The notes under the pieces: model-generated
Seen by the model: only the letters and a program-made list of their open reading frames with translations
Database searches by the model: none
Told to the model about the DNA's origin: nothing
IMG/VR virus record: IMGVR_UViG_3300032093_000846
Span: 1 to 23,664 of that record
Reading direction: 5' to 3' (one strand)
DNA: 23,664 nucleotides
Origin: a virus
Part shown: positions 1 to 9,153 of the stretch, in pieces
How the letters are laid out: every line of letters starts with the position of its first letter
Position numbering within the stretch: the first letter of the stretch is position 1
Translations under genes and position numbers: made by a program

Positions 1-2
1 CA

Positions 3-1994
3 ATTCCGGCACCAAAGGAGGATCCAGTAACAGGTCCTCAAAATGTTATACAATTCTCCGTTAGATATAGATATCTAAATGATGGAGGATCAGCTCAGCC
101 GTCTGAAAATATAGAGTTTGTTGATAATGATGGACAAAAGAAAAATGCTTCTTTCTCCAATTGGACCGAATATAAAACAGATATAAGAAAAAAAGTTTAT
201 AGCGATTCGAAGGGAATCTATGTTTGGGCAGACGAGATAACTTCCGATTCTAATGTTCAAAATATTAATCAACTTGATATTCCGATTACAAAAGGTGAAA
301 AAGTTGAAATTCAAATTATGTCCATATCCGAGGGTGGATGGCCAGATAACGCTCAAACGTCGGATTTTTCGGAATCTGTAATAATTTCTTTCCCTGATAG
401 CTTATCTGTAACTGGTATTTCTGATACCCTCGCAACAAATAATCAGGATGCTTCGGTAGTAAGAATGCAGAGAACACTTGATTCACAAGGACTTCCGGTT
501 CACCTTTCCCAACAATTTACTTCGGGGGATAAAGTTTATTTCCATGATACGTTAGGAATAGCTTCTGGTTTTTTTAATAGTGCAGGTGCTGTTATAAGTC
601 TTTTCGATAAGATTAATGATATGCAAAACCAAATAAATGCTCTGACATCAAGATTATCCGATGCTAGAGGAACTTTGGAGGTTTATGTTTTGGACCAATC
701 TGGTAATAAGCTTAAGGTTTCTAAAGGTTCATCGATAAAAATAAATGCTGGTTTTTTTAGCGATATATTTTCTGATCCCTTAGGCTCAGATGCGGGTAAA
801 ATAGCATCTTTCACTTATAATATACAACTTTTCAACCCTTCTGCTTCTATTCTTGAACTTGCTTCTACAATCCCTGGCGGTTTATCACAACAAGCACCAA
901 TTATTGACAGTGGGGAACCAGGATTACCTGCTGGGTATGATGATAATCTAGGATATGGATCCTGCCCAATATCAATAACGTCACTAACCACAGCTGAGGT
1001 TTCTGGAAATCAATCATTCAGACAGGCCCCACCCTTTGCCTCCACAAATTCTAAATCCCAGTTTATTTATCCGAGGTTTAGAAGTGTTGGATTTGATCAG
1101 GACCTTTATACTGGAGGGATTCAGACTGGACAATCTTTTTCTAATTCATTTATAGCGAATTATACATATAATGGTTCTGATGGTATTTCCATTATTCCTT
1201 ATATAAATTTTGGGGTGAATGACACATATCCACAAAATGGAAGCTGTATGATTCCATATAATCCCCTTAGTACACCCTCAACCGTAATTGGTGCAACCTC
1301 TGCAAATGTTTGGAGTGGAACTTATAGCGGAGTTACTGGTGGAACACCCAATGGAGGTGGAAATATATCCGAATTTTGTATAGATGTTAGACATCCATAT
1401 CTTATAAGTATTGGTCAAACTACATCTTTTACAAATTATGATTCATTAGTTAAACCTTATTCCGATGGTTTAAAAACATATCCACCATTTAGACACACTC
1501 AAACTTTTTGGGGAGATACTTCTTTAAATCAATATTGGGTTCAACAAAAATATAGGCTTCCAGATAATGCAACAACAAGCTCATCAACACCTAGAAATGA
1601 TAACATGTATTCAGATAAGCTTGGTTTCACCTCGAATGATCAGTTTCTGATTGGAAAATATTCATGTGGAGCCTATCTTTATTTAGCTCCATCATCTGCA
1701 TCATCGGTACAGGTTTCCGGAAGTACTTCTCTATCAACAACCGAACTTGGTGGCGGGGACAGTAATGCAATAAATGTTCCTCTAGTTTTTCAATTCAGAC
1801 CCGTTGATAAGGCTGGGTACATAGGCGGTTGGAGAAAAAGTGGTAACCTTTCCAATATTACATATACTAAGAAAATAGGGATAGATATACAAGCGAAAAA
1901 TTCGGATATATTTTCCTTTGATGTTCAAGTTACTGGATCTTATAAAAACGATACGTTGGTAGCTCCTAATTTTGATAGTGGCTCTTCAACCTAA
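3..1994 (+). CDS. Virion structural protein, 5'-truncated, with FN3-like region
   Basis: The reading frame is already open at the window's left edge (first full codon at position 3) and runs 663 codons to a TAA, so the true start lies upstream. The ATG at 318 is internal, because the 105 codons before it read as ordinary protein. Those upstream residues plus the next ~30 look like a fibronectin type III-like beta-sandwich: alternating strands, then a V-E-I-Q-I-M-S-I-S-E-G-G-W stretch and S-D-F-S-E-S-V-I-I-S, typical of last FN3 strands. A short predicted coiled coil follows (visible residues ~198-222, heptad-like I/L spacing in DKINDMQNQINALTSRLSD). The remainder is Ser/Thr/Asn/Gly-rich and beta-like with only four cysteines in the part after position 318. 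It sits directly upstream of a giant structural gene and the fibre genes, which supports a tail or baseplate-appendage role. I do not recognise a specific T4 counterpart. Confidence 0.75.
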   Translation: MPAPKEDPVTGPQNVIQFSVRYRYLNDGGSAQPSENIEFVDNDGQKKNASFSNWTEYKTDIRKKVYSDSKGIYVWADEITSDSNVQNINQLDIPITKGEKVEIQIMSISEGGWPDNAQTSDFSESVIISFPDSLSVTGISDTLATNNQDASVVRMQRTLDSQGLPVHLSQQFTSGDKVYFHDTLGIASGFFNSAGAVISLFDKINDMQNQINALTSRLSDARGTLEVYVLDQSGNKLKVSKGSSIKINAGFFSDIFSDPLGSDAGKIASFTYNIQLFNPSASILELASTIPGGLSQQAPIIDSGEPGLPAGYDDNLGYGSCPISITSLTTAEVSGNQSFRQAPPFASTNSKSQFIYPRFRSVGFDQDLYTGGIQTGQSFSNSFIANYTYNGSDGISIIPYINFGVNDTYPQNGSCMIPYNPLSTPSTVIGATSANVWSGTYSGVTGGTPNGGGNISEFCIDVRHPYLISIGQTTSFTNYDSLVKPYSDGLKTYPPFRHTQTFWGDTSLNQYWVQQKYRLPDNATTSSSTPRNDNMYSDKLGFTSNDQFLIGKYSCGAYLYLAPSSASSVQVSGSTSLSTTELGGGDSNAINVPLVFQFRPVDKAGYIGGWRKSGNLSNITYTKKIGIDIQAKNSDIFSFDVQVTGSYKNDTLVAPNFDSGSST

Positions 1995-2011
1995 CAATTA
2001 AATAAAAATTT

Positions 2012-5000
2012 ATGTCTTCATCAAAACTTTTTGATTATAATTCATCATTCAGTGTATTAAGAACAAACCCTTCATTGAGCGGAAATCTTAAAATAACCGT
2101 TGATTCTTCCGGCGGGGTTTCTTTTAATTCAATGAATGTGAATCAGACATTAAGTAGCAATAGATTCAAAAAATTCAATATTACTGGCCAAAACTCGTAT
2201 GCTTTAGATATTTATAATTTTTTAGACCAGGGAAAAATTTCAAGTGATGTTTTTTTTCAGGTTGGGACTTTTACTAGAGGAAACTTAGAGGCTGTAAAAA
2301 ATTTCTCTGGAGAATATGATTTTTTCTATGCTTCCGGAGCTTCAACATTAATTGATAAGAATTACAACGAGTCTTTTTCCTATTTTGCACCACTATGGTT
2401 AAAGAATGAAATACCGGACTACTTTGTTATATTCAAAGTCCCAGAACCTGTAAGTTATAAATATTCCGACAATGTTTCTGTTATTGAAGCTGGCACTAAA
2501 TATAAAATTATACAAAAATTTGAATCTGAGGAGACTTTTACTATAAGCTATGGTAAAACTTTGTCGGGGGAGACCATAATATATTCAGCTGGTGAAATAT
2601 TTACTGGCTCATCTGAATTTTCCACATATCAAGTAATATCAGGTACTGGTATTGTTACAGTTTTTGATGAATTAAAAAATATAGAACTTGTTGATGATGT
2701 TGAAAATTATTTCAAGAAAAAGATATTAAATAATGCTTCCATTATAAAAACATTTGATATCTCGGAAAATACCAAGATAGGTAAATATATTAGAAATATT
2801 TTCAATGATCCCAATTTTTCTAATTCACCCATAGATATAAATTGGGGACCAAATTCTTATACTTATTTCAAAGGTATAAGTATATCGGATGGAATATTTA
2901 CTAAAAAAGGCGAGATTTTATCCGATTATATGTCATCATCAGATTCTGATGTTATGATTAATTTCGAATCAAGAATAACGGGGGGATTTTCTAGAAATGG
3001 GATAGTTTGTCCAAATCTTTTGAATCTTGAGTTTTTATTCGATGATGAAGATTCGGATCTTTATACCATTAATAGATATTTCGGGATGTATGTTTCAAGG
3101 AACGATTTCTCGACCCTTAGACTTAATGGCGAATTTTTCTGGAATTTTAGAAATTCTGAGGGTAATAATGATTATCCTAAGCCACCAAGGGATGCATTTG
3201 GCTATTACTACGATATGAATCCATATGGGGTTACTTCAGACTCTGGTGTTAGATTATATTATGAAAATGCTGATGGTTTTTTACCGGGATCAAACGATGT
3301 AAATATTTATGATTCTAATAAAATTTTCTACCTAACTGATAAGGACGGGAATTTCTATAACCTTAAAAAAGATGAGGAGTATGTAGAAAATTCTGAAAAT
3401 TCACCTCAATCTTCATACGGACCCTACAGCTATTCAACTGAGGTTTTCTCTGCGACCGGATCTACCGGGGCTACTTCCGGTAATGTTGTATTACAAGATG
3501 AATCTATAGATTTATTAAATTTTACTGGGATCACAGCAAAAAGATCAACTATAAAAGGGTTTACGCCAGATTCTGCTGGTAGAGCTTATGGTGAAATAGA
3601 ATTTTTAAAACAATACGATAAGGATCTTCCTTTAACTTTTCGTTTATATTGGCCAAATGGATCATTCAAGGACGGAAATTTAAGGTATGATGTGGTCCAA
3701 TCTGGAGATTTTGCAGAGATTCTTGTTTGGGTGGAGGGATCTTATTACTATTCGGGATCTAATTTTTATTTTAATGCAAGGAATGGGACAGTTTCCCAGA
3801 TTGCTGAGGCCTTATCATTTATAATGGATCAGGTGAATTTTTCAACTTGGGATTCCGGTTATGATAATGGCAGTACAATAACAAGAGTTAGAGACTTCGG
3901 AGAATATGGAAACTTGAATTATTTTATAGGTGCATATTCGGATCACAACGGATTTACTTCACTTTATAAGGGGGTTTGGGACAACACTAAAGCATATAAC
4001 TCTGGAGATGTTGTATTATTTGATGGTGGTTATTTCAAAGCTCTTGTAAATATACCATTGGGATTCAGTGATAATCCATATGGAAATGATTGGGAAAAAT
4101 ACTATACTTTCGAATTTTCTGAATATATCAAGATTAATGGGACTGATGCATCAAACATATCTGGTGTAACCTACTTTAAAGGAGGGACAAGAAAAAGAGA
4201 AAATAGAATAGTTTTTTCGTCTGAGAATTTGGGACTTGTAAATGTAGGAGATTTTATTGGTGTTAGAGACGGGTTTTCTAAGGTAAATGAAATATGTAGA
4301 TTTGTTGATTTACCAGTTTATGAGCCTGATTCCGATAAAGTGATAGGTTTTAATAATTTTGCTTACGAAAGTGTGATAGTTCTAGAGGATCAGAATGTTT
4401 TTGTTGATTTTGGTTCAGATAAATCCTTTAATGTTCACAAAGCAGCTTCTCTTAATTTTGGGGTTTTCACGTTCTTTGATGTGAAAGAATTTGATTTCGA
4501 TTTTTGGTATTCCAATTATGGTTATACTCCAACCGGGGAAACCTATAAATATTATCAGATTCAACCAGGAGTATCAGGTTCGATAAAGCCAAATGTTCCC
4601 TATATAGTTAAGCAGGGTCAGATAACATATGGAAACTCCTCTACCCCTATAGGTGATAGTACAACTGGCACATCCAATAGAATTTTTTACGGAGCAACAG
4701 GATTTTCTTCCTATACAAATGCAAATCCGGACCTATTTAAACAAACCGTGGTTTATCCTGCACAATTTTCTGATATTATTTTCGAAGGGATTGGTGGTGC
4801 GTATGGTTTAACCGGTTCTGGATATAATACCGATCTTGATTCATTTAGTGGTTTTATAGGAATACAAAGTTTGAGCCCAGGATCGCTACCAGAAAATGCA
4901 ACAAAGCTTGATACTTTTACGAGGGGAAAGATAGGAAGTGAATATTCTTATTTGGAAGAGAATTACAATACTTCGCTTTCCAATATATCAAGGATAGTTC

Positions 5001-7519
5001 CTTATATTAATAAATGGGTTTATTTGGGAGGAAGTGATGCAAGAGGTAATAGATATAGATTAAATTCAAGTCCAGCTTTTACCCCAACAAACTTCTCACC
5101 AAGTCTGGATAGGAATTCACCAGACCCAAGATATCTAACCCATGAATGGTTCCTTCTACAAACTCCTCCCCCAGATTTCCCATTAGCATTAATGAACGAT
5201 CAGAATAGTTACCTTTCGTCCGATTTAGATATGACCTTATTGAAAAGTGCGGATCCTGTGGACGAGCTTTATCTTTCTTCATATTTCACTGTTGAACCTG
5301 AGGATTATCCTATTGAATTTAGGGATCTAAAATCGTATACAAAGGAGCTTTTCTCTCCTCTTATTTATAGCAAGACTGATGGATTTTATGAGACTCTTTT
5401 CAGAGGAATAAAAATAACATTTAAAAGAAGATCTAATCTACAAAATCCACTAAATGATTCATTAGATAGATATGTTCCAAGATACAGGGGATACGAAGAT
5501 TATAAATTTTCTGCTGTATTAAGACCAATTTATGAAAATACAACGGACATCCAATCTCCTGTTAGATATGAAATTATTGAAAATGCTCAGCAAAAATTTA
5601 TTGTTTTCGTGTGTGATGTTGTTATGTCTGATTACAAATCAATTCCTGTTGGATCAACTGGCGATATTCCTTATTTAGACTATACACTTTTATATTCATT
5701 AAGTAACAAAGAATCCCTTGTTTCAGCTACTGGGGAAATAGGGCAAAGATTCTATAAAAACGGAGATGTTAAATTAAGTTGTGCATTGGATTTATCTGTT
5801 ACCTCAGGAAGCTTTGTTAATGCAACCTCGGCAGGATCAATCAATCTCATACCGAATGCAGACTATGATACTGATCTTAGAGATGAAATACATTCATTCT
5901 TCGTTGAAACAACAGATTCCACATCAAGTACTGTACAGGATCCTACAGGTTTCGCTAGTTTTAAGGTGCCTTCATTTTCATCAAGCCCCGTGGTATCTTA
6001 CCCGTGGCCTACTGGGGTTGGACCAAATTATATAAGCTTTGGTAGGGTAACTTCACAAAGTGCTACTGGAGCATATTATTTCGTTTTACCTTTTTCAACA
6101 GCTGACCCTGTTACTATTCCTTTTGGTGCCCAGTCAATCTACCAAAATAAACCAGTGTTCCAGGTGGATGGAGGTTTAAATTACTATGACGCAATACTGA
6201 GAAGAATATCTGCATCTGAACTTTATTCAAGGATAAATTCAAGATCGCAATTCATTAAATATACAACCTATTCATGGGACGGGACACAAACAGTTTCTTC
6301 CTCCGATCAATTCGAAATAAATTTGGAAAGACCAACCAGGATTATTAAAAATGCTGGGTCGTATCCAACCAAATTTTTTGGAGGACCTAAAAATTTAGAT
6401 GATTACAAGCCAACAGCATATAATATTAATACCGGATCAGCATATTCGTCCACACTTTTAAGATATTCCGGTGAGTATGAACCGCTGACAAGAAAAATAA
6501 TACATTTTGATAGGGACAAAAGCGATTCTTTATCTGGATATGGAATTTTAGATTTATCCTTTAGAAATTGTAATTTTGCTCCGGCAAAGTATTATTTTGG
6601 AGTAATAAAAAATCTAAATTTTTCAAAAGTTTCACTTGGAAACAATATTTTAGCATTAAGCCAAAATCTTCCGGAGGGACCGGTTTATCCCCTTATTGAT
6701 CAATCTCCAATATGGAAAAAAGACTTCAATACATTCCAATCTAGCTGGGATCCTGGATATTATGAATTTTTTACCGGACCATCAATCTATCAAAAAGTAG
6801 CGGGAACTAGATCAATGATAGAGAGTAAAACTTTTTTTGGTTCAAAAATGATGCAAACACCATTCGAAGTTGATTTTGACAATTATATAATTTTACAGAT
6901 TTCTAGAACTAGTGGAAATAGCGATGTTAATTTCATAAATTCCCAAATTAACTCATTTTTGGAAAGTATACAATCAATTACTCCCGAAAATTCAGGAACG
7001 GGGATTGGAAAACCTGATAGATATCTTTCAGGAACAGATTATAACAAAATGGATCTTGCAATATTTCCAAACGCTGAATTAATCTGGCAATATTTTCCCG
7101 AAACAAAAACTGTTGGTGGTATTATAAGACTAGATAGAATGCTTAGAAGGTATCTTTTAAATGAGGGCATAAAAAAAGTTTTCATAGATAATATAATATC
7201 CGATTTTGGAGTTGGTGATCCAAATTCTATTAATGATGATGTTAATGCATACATTGACAGTAATGTTTCTGTTTTATATCAGGGATTAACATTCGATCTT
7301 TTTGTAAATGAAGATACAGAAACTGGAATTTCAGATATGGATCAATCTATAATAGTAAGAGGGGATTTAAGCAATTCCGATTTTTTTAAATATGGATACT
7401 ATCCAGAAACCAATTTCAAATTAACTAAAATAAATGATTTAATTTATTCCTTTGAATATAATCTATCTGGCGAATTTGCATATTATATGCAATTCAATTT
7501 AAAGATCAATAAAATATAA
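2012..7519 (+). CDS. Giant virion structural protein (1835 aa) with CBM5/12-like motif
   Basis: This is the longest gene in the window. No T4 homologue is recognised. Composition is aromatic-rich (F, Y, W), Ser/Asn/Gly-rich and beta-like throughout, with no signal peptide or membrane segment, as in large phage tail proteins. The N-terminus (L-R-T-N-P-S-L-S-G-N-L-K-I near residue 17) resembles the opening of large conserved structural proteins I associate with phages of Bacteroidota; this is recollection, not a search result. Residues 656-694 fit the carbohydrate-binding module 5/12 pattern: W656, Y662, G665-D666, Y674, A677, P689 and W694. That points to glycan contact at the host surface. 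It starts 17 nt after the preceding gene and ends 2 nt before the first collagen-like fibre gene, so co-transcription and joint assembly are likely. Baseplate-associated or tail-fibre-base protein is the best guess; a tape measure is unlikely because long helices are absent. Confidence 0.75.
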   Translation: MSSSKLFDYNSSFSVLRTNPSLSGNLKITVDSSGGVSFNSMNVNQTLSSNRFKKFNITGQNSYALDIYNFLDQGKISSDVFFQVGTFTRGNLEAVKNFSGEYDFFYASGASTLIDKNYNESFSYFAPLWLKNEIPDYFVIFKVPEPVSYKYSDNVSVIEAGTKYKIIQKFESEETFTISYGKTLSGETIIYSAGEIFTGSSEFSTYQVISGTGIVTVFDELKNIELVDDVENYFKKKILNNASIIKTFDISENTKIGKYIRNIFNDPNFSNSPIDINWGPNSYTYFKGISISDGIFTKKGEILSDYMSSSDSDVMINFESRITGGFSRNGIVCPNLLNLEFLFDDEDSDLYTINRYFGMYVSRNDFSTLRLNGEFFWNFRNSEGNNDYPKPPRDAFGYYYDMNPYGVTSDSGVRLYYENADGFLPGSNDVNIYDSNKIFYLTDKDGNFYNLKKDEEYVENSENSPQSSYGPYSYSTEVFSATGSTGATSGNVVLQDESIDLLNFTGITAKRSTIKGFTPDSAGRAYGEIEFLKQYDKDLPLTFRLYWPNGSFKDGNLRYDVVQSGDFAEILVWVEGSYYYSGSNFYFNARNGTVSQIAEALSFIMDQVNFSTWDSGYDNGSTITRVRDFGEYGNLNYFIGAYSDHNGFTSLYKGVWDNTKAYNSGDVVLFDGGYFKALVNIPLGFSDNPYGNDWEKYYTFEFSEYIKINGTDASNISGVTYFKGGTRKRENRIVFSSENLGLVNVGDFIGVRDGFSKVNEICRFVDLPVYEPDSDKVIGFNNFAYESVIVLEDQNVFVDFGSDKSFNVHKAASLNFGVFTFFDVKEFDFDFWYSNYGYTPTGETYKYYQIQPGVSGSIKPNVPYIVKQGQITYGNSSTPIGDSTTGTSNRIFYGATGFSSYTNANPDLFKQTVVYPAQFSDIIFEGIGGAYGLTGSGYNTDLDSFSGFIGIQSLSPGSLPENATKLDTFTRGKIGSEYSYLEENYNTSLSNISRIVPYINKWVYLGGSDARGNRYRLNSSPAFTPTNFSPSLDRNSPDPRYLTHEWFLLQTPPPDFPLALMNDQNSYLSSDLDMTLLKSADPVDELYLSSYFTVEPEDYPIEFRDLKSYTKELFSPLIYSKTDGFYETLFRGIKITFKRRSNLQNPLNDSLDRYVPRYRGYEDYKFSAVLRPIYENTTDIQSPVRYEIIENAQQKFIVFVCDVVMSDYKSIPVGSTGDIPYLDYTLLYSLSNKESLVSATGEIGQRFYKNGDVKLSCALDLSVTSGSFVNATSAGSINLIPNADYDTDLRDEIHSFFVETTDSTSSTVQDPTGFASFKVPSFSSSPVVSYPWPTGVGPNYISFGRVTSQSATGAYYFVLPFSTADPVTIPFGAQSIYQNKPVFQVDGGLNYYDAILRRISASELYSRINSRSQFIKYTTYSWDGTQTVSSSDQFEINLERPTRIIKNAGSYPTKFFGGPKNLDDYKPTAYNINTGSAYSSTLLRYSGEYEPLTRKIIHFDRDKSDSLSGYGILDLSFRNCNFAPAKYYFGVIKNLNFSKVSLGNNILALSQNLPEGPVYPLIDQSPIWKKDFNTFQSSWDPGYYEFFTGPSIYQKVAGTRSMIESKTFFGSKMMQTPFEVDFDNYIILQISRTSGNSDVNFINSQINSFLESIQSITPENSGTGIGKPDRYLSGTDYNKMDLAIFPNAELIWQYFPETKTVGGIIRLDRMLRRYLLNEGIKKVFIDNIISDFGVGDPNSINDDVNAYIDSNVSVLYQGLTFDLFVNEDTETGISDMDQSIIVRGDLSNSDFFKYGYYPETNFKLTKINDLIYSFEYNLSGEFAYYMQFNLKINKI
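3977..4093 (+). other. CBM5/12-like carbohydrate-binding motif inside the giant protein
   Basis: Encodes residues 656-694 of the 1835-residue protein. The spacing W-x5-Y-x2-GD-x7-Y-x2-A, then P and W about 15-20 residues later, matches the small chitin-binding type 3 (CBM5/12) module that many phage and bacterial extracellular proteins use to hold polysaccharide. The call rests on the motif alone. Confidence 0.5.
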
Positions 7520-7521
7520 AT

Positions 7522-9099
7522 ATGCCATTAACCAACATAAAAATATTAAATTATAGCGACAATCAATCGGAATTTATAGATAAGGTAAATTATAATTTTG
7601 ATGATCTCGTGGAGGCACACGGTGGATCTCAAGGAATACTGGGACCTACTGGTGCAGACGGTGCTATTGGTGATAGAGGATTGCCCGGAATTTCAGGATC
7701 CCCTGGAAGAAGAGGAAATAGATGGTATATACAACCAACTTCTCCATTTGGTAGTAACGTTTCTGAGGGAGATTTTTGGATTGATTCCGCTGGGGATATT
7801 AGGGTTTTAGACTCTTTAGGATGGTCGTTTACCGGTTATAGTATTTATGGTGAAGGCAAGATATTTGAATCCAAGGATTCGTATTTTAGCTATGGAGGTA
7901 CAGGTCAATCAGTTTATATGAACCAGATTAATGGTGAAAATTATTTAATGATTGTTGCTGATAGAACATCAAATTCTGGAATTCTAAACGAGAATTTATC
8001 AAAATTTGTTGTTTCCGTAGATCAGACCATAAATTCTGGTCCGCTAGTGGAATTTTCTAAAAGTGATGTTGAGGATGGCTCAATTCAGGATTATTCAATC
8101 CACCCAGTATTCAAATGGGAAAATACTTCGCCCAATGATAATTCTTTACTTTTGCAAATACCTGGAGGGTCTTTTAATATGGGAGCAAGTGGAGGATTCC
8201 AAGCTAATTTTTCGGATTTTAATTTTAGATCAACAAGGAATATTGACATAGACTACGGGAATACAAATTCCGGAATTTATTCAACTGGTGGAATTTCTAT
8301 AAATGCTGGTCCGACGTCATCATTCATTTTTAGAAGCAATCAATTAAATATACACGGAGGTTCAGGATCTGCTACGGGATCTTTTAATTTCTTTCCACAA
8401 GGAAACCAGGACGTTCCAAGTGTTACCTTAAATATTGGAGGAACCTCCGGATTAAGAACGGAAAGAACATCAGATGACTTTAACTCTTTGTCTCACAATG
8501 TTTATCCACTTTATCTGGGTAGTTCGAATGGTCCAGAATTTTACGTCAACACAAAGGGTAAAATTAGAATAAAAAAAACCCAGTCACCATATACAATAAG
8601 ATCTTCAACTCCTGGAGCAACCGGTACATATTTGACTGAAAATATAAATTGGTTTCTTATATCTAGACCGCAAACACCTCAACAATCGGTAGTTCTTGGT
8701 GACGGTAATAGAATACTTCTTAATACAAATCCTATAACATCTGGTAATATTGGAATTGGTATTTTTACAGGATCTGATGGATCATTTGGAACTACTGGTG
8801 GTATAAATCCGGGAGAAGCTATAGAAATAAATGTTACTCTATCCAGAAATGCCACGGAAAATTCGGTTAATTATCCGAATAGTCTTTGGCCTAATATGGG
8901 TGTTAATGACGGAACTATTAGATATTTAGGAAAGGGTATCACGGGTGGGTCCGTTTCACCATTGGTTGTTTTTCCCTCAACATCATATTTTAGAAGTGTT
9001 GATTTTAATATTTTGAGGGGACCAACCGGATCTTCAAGCCTAGTTTACTACAGAGCTTATGGCCCATTAGGTGGATCTGCTGGATCTTTTACTCTTTAA
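7522..9099 (+). CDS. Collagen-like tail fibre protein, paralogue 1
   Basis: A 525-residue protein. Residues ~13-30 carry a D-K-V-N-Y-N-F motif shared with the two following genes. Residues 38-67 form ten uninterrupted Gly-X-Y triplets ending at W68. Next comes a G-D-F-W-I-D ... G-W segment (about 82-102), common after collagen-like stretches in phage fibres. Residues ~100-230 align loosely with paralogues 2 and 3 (K-F-V-V-S ... E-F-S-K-S-D ... F-K-W). The C-terminal half is Gly/Ser/Asn-rich, beta-like and not alignable by eye, as expected for a receptor-contact tip. Collagen-like repeats in phage fibres are known to form trimeric rods, so a trimeric fibre is the inference. It begins 2 nt after the giant gene. 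Receptor and exact virion position are unknown. Confidence 0.8.
   Translation: MPLTNIKILNYSDNQSEFIDKVNYNFDDLVEAHGGSQGILGPTGADGAIGDRGLPGISGSPGRRGNRWYIQPTSPFGSNVSEGDFWIDSAGDIRVLDSLGWSFTGYSIYGEGKIFESKDSYFSYGGTGQSVYMNQINGENYLMIVADRTSNSGILNENLSKFVVSVDQTINSGPLVEFSKSDVEDGSIQDYSIHPVFKWENTSPNDNSLLLQIPGGSFNMGASGGFQANFSDFNFRSTRNIDIDYGNTNSGIYSTGGISINAGPTSSFIFRSNQLNIHGGSGSATGSFNFFPQGNQDVPSVTLNIGGTSGLRTERTSDDFNSLSHNVYPLYLGSSNGPEFYVNTKGKIRIKKTQSPYTIRSSTPGATGTYLTENINWFLISRPQTPQQSVVLGDGNRILLNTNPITSGNIGIGIFTGSDGSFGTTGGINPGEAIEINVTLSRNATENSVNYPNSLWPNMGVNDGTIRYLGKGITGGSVSPLVVFPSTSYFRSVDFNILRGPTGSSSLVYYRAYGPLGGSAGSFTL
7633..7722 (+). repeat. Gly-X-Y collagen-like triplets (10) in fibre paralogue 1
   Basis: Ten consecutive triplets encode G-X-Y with Pro, Asp and Arg in the X and Y positions, without interruption, immediately before a Trp. 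Length and position are nearly the same in the two downstream paralogues. Confidence 0.9.
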
Positions 9100-9121
9100 A
9101 TTTATAATACCCTTGCGGATT

Positions 9122-9129
9122 GATATATA
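9122..9129 (+). promoter_or_regulatory. Candidate late promoter element GATATATA
   Basis: Lies in the 54-nt gap before the second fibre gene, with its first base 32 nt upstream of the ATG. The same octamer occurs in three other intergenic gaps (13020, 16162, 21698). It resembles the TATA-like -10 element of T4 late promoters (TATAAATA). No experimental support, and the background is AT-rich. Confidence 0.35.
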
Positions 9130-9153
9130 TACCATTATAGACTATTCCCAATA

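Noticed and set aside
318-1994. ATG at 318 as the start of the first gene
   Set aside because: The same frame is open and protein-like from position 3, with an FN3-like stretch that crosses 318. The gene begins upstream of the window.
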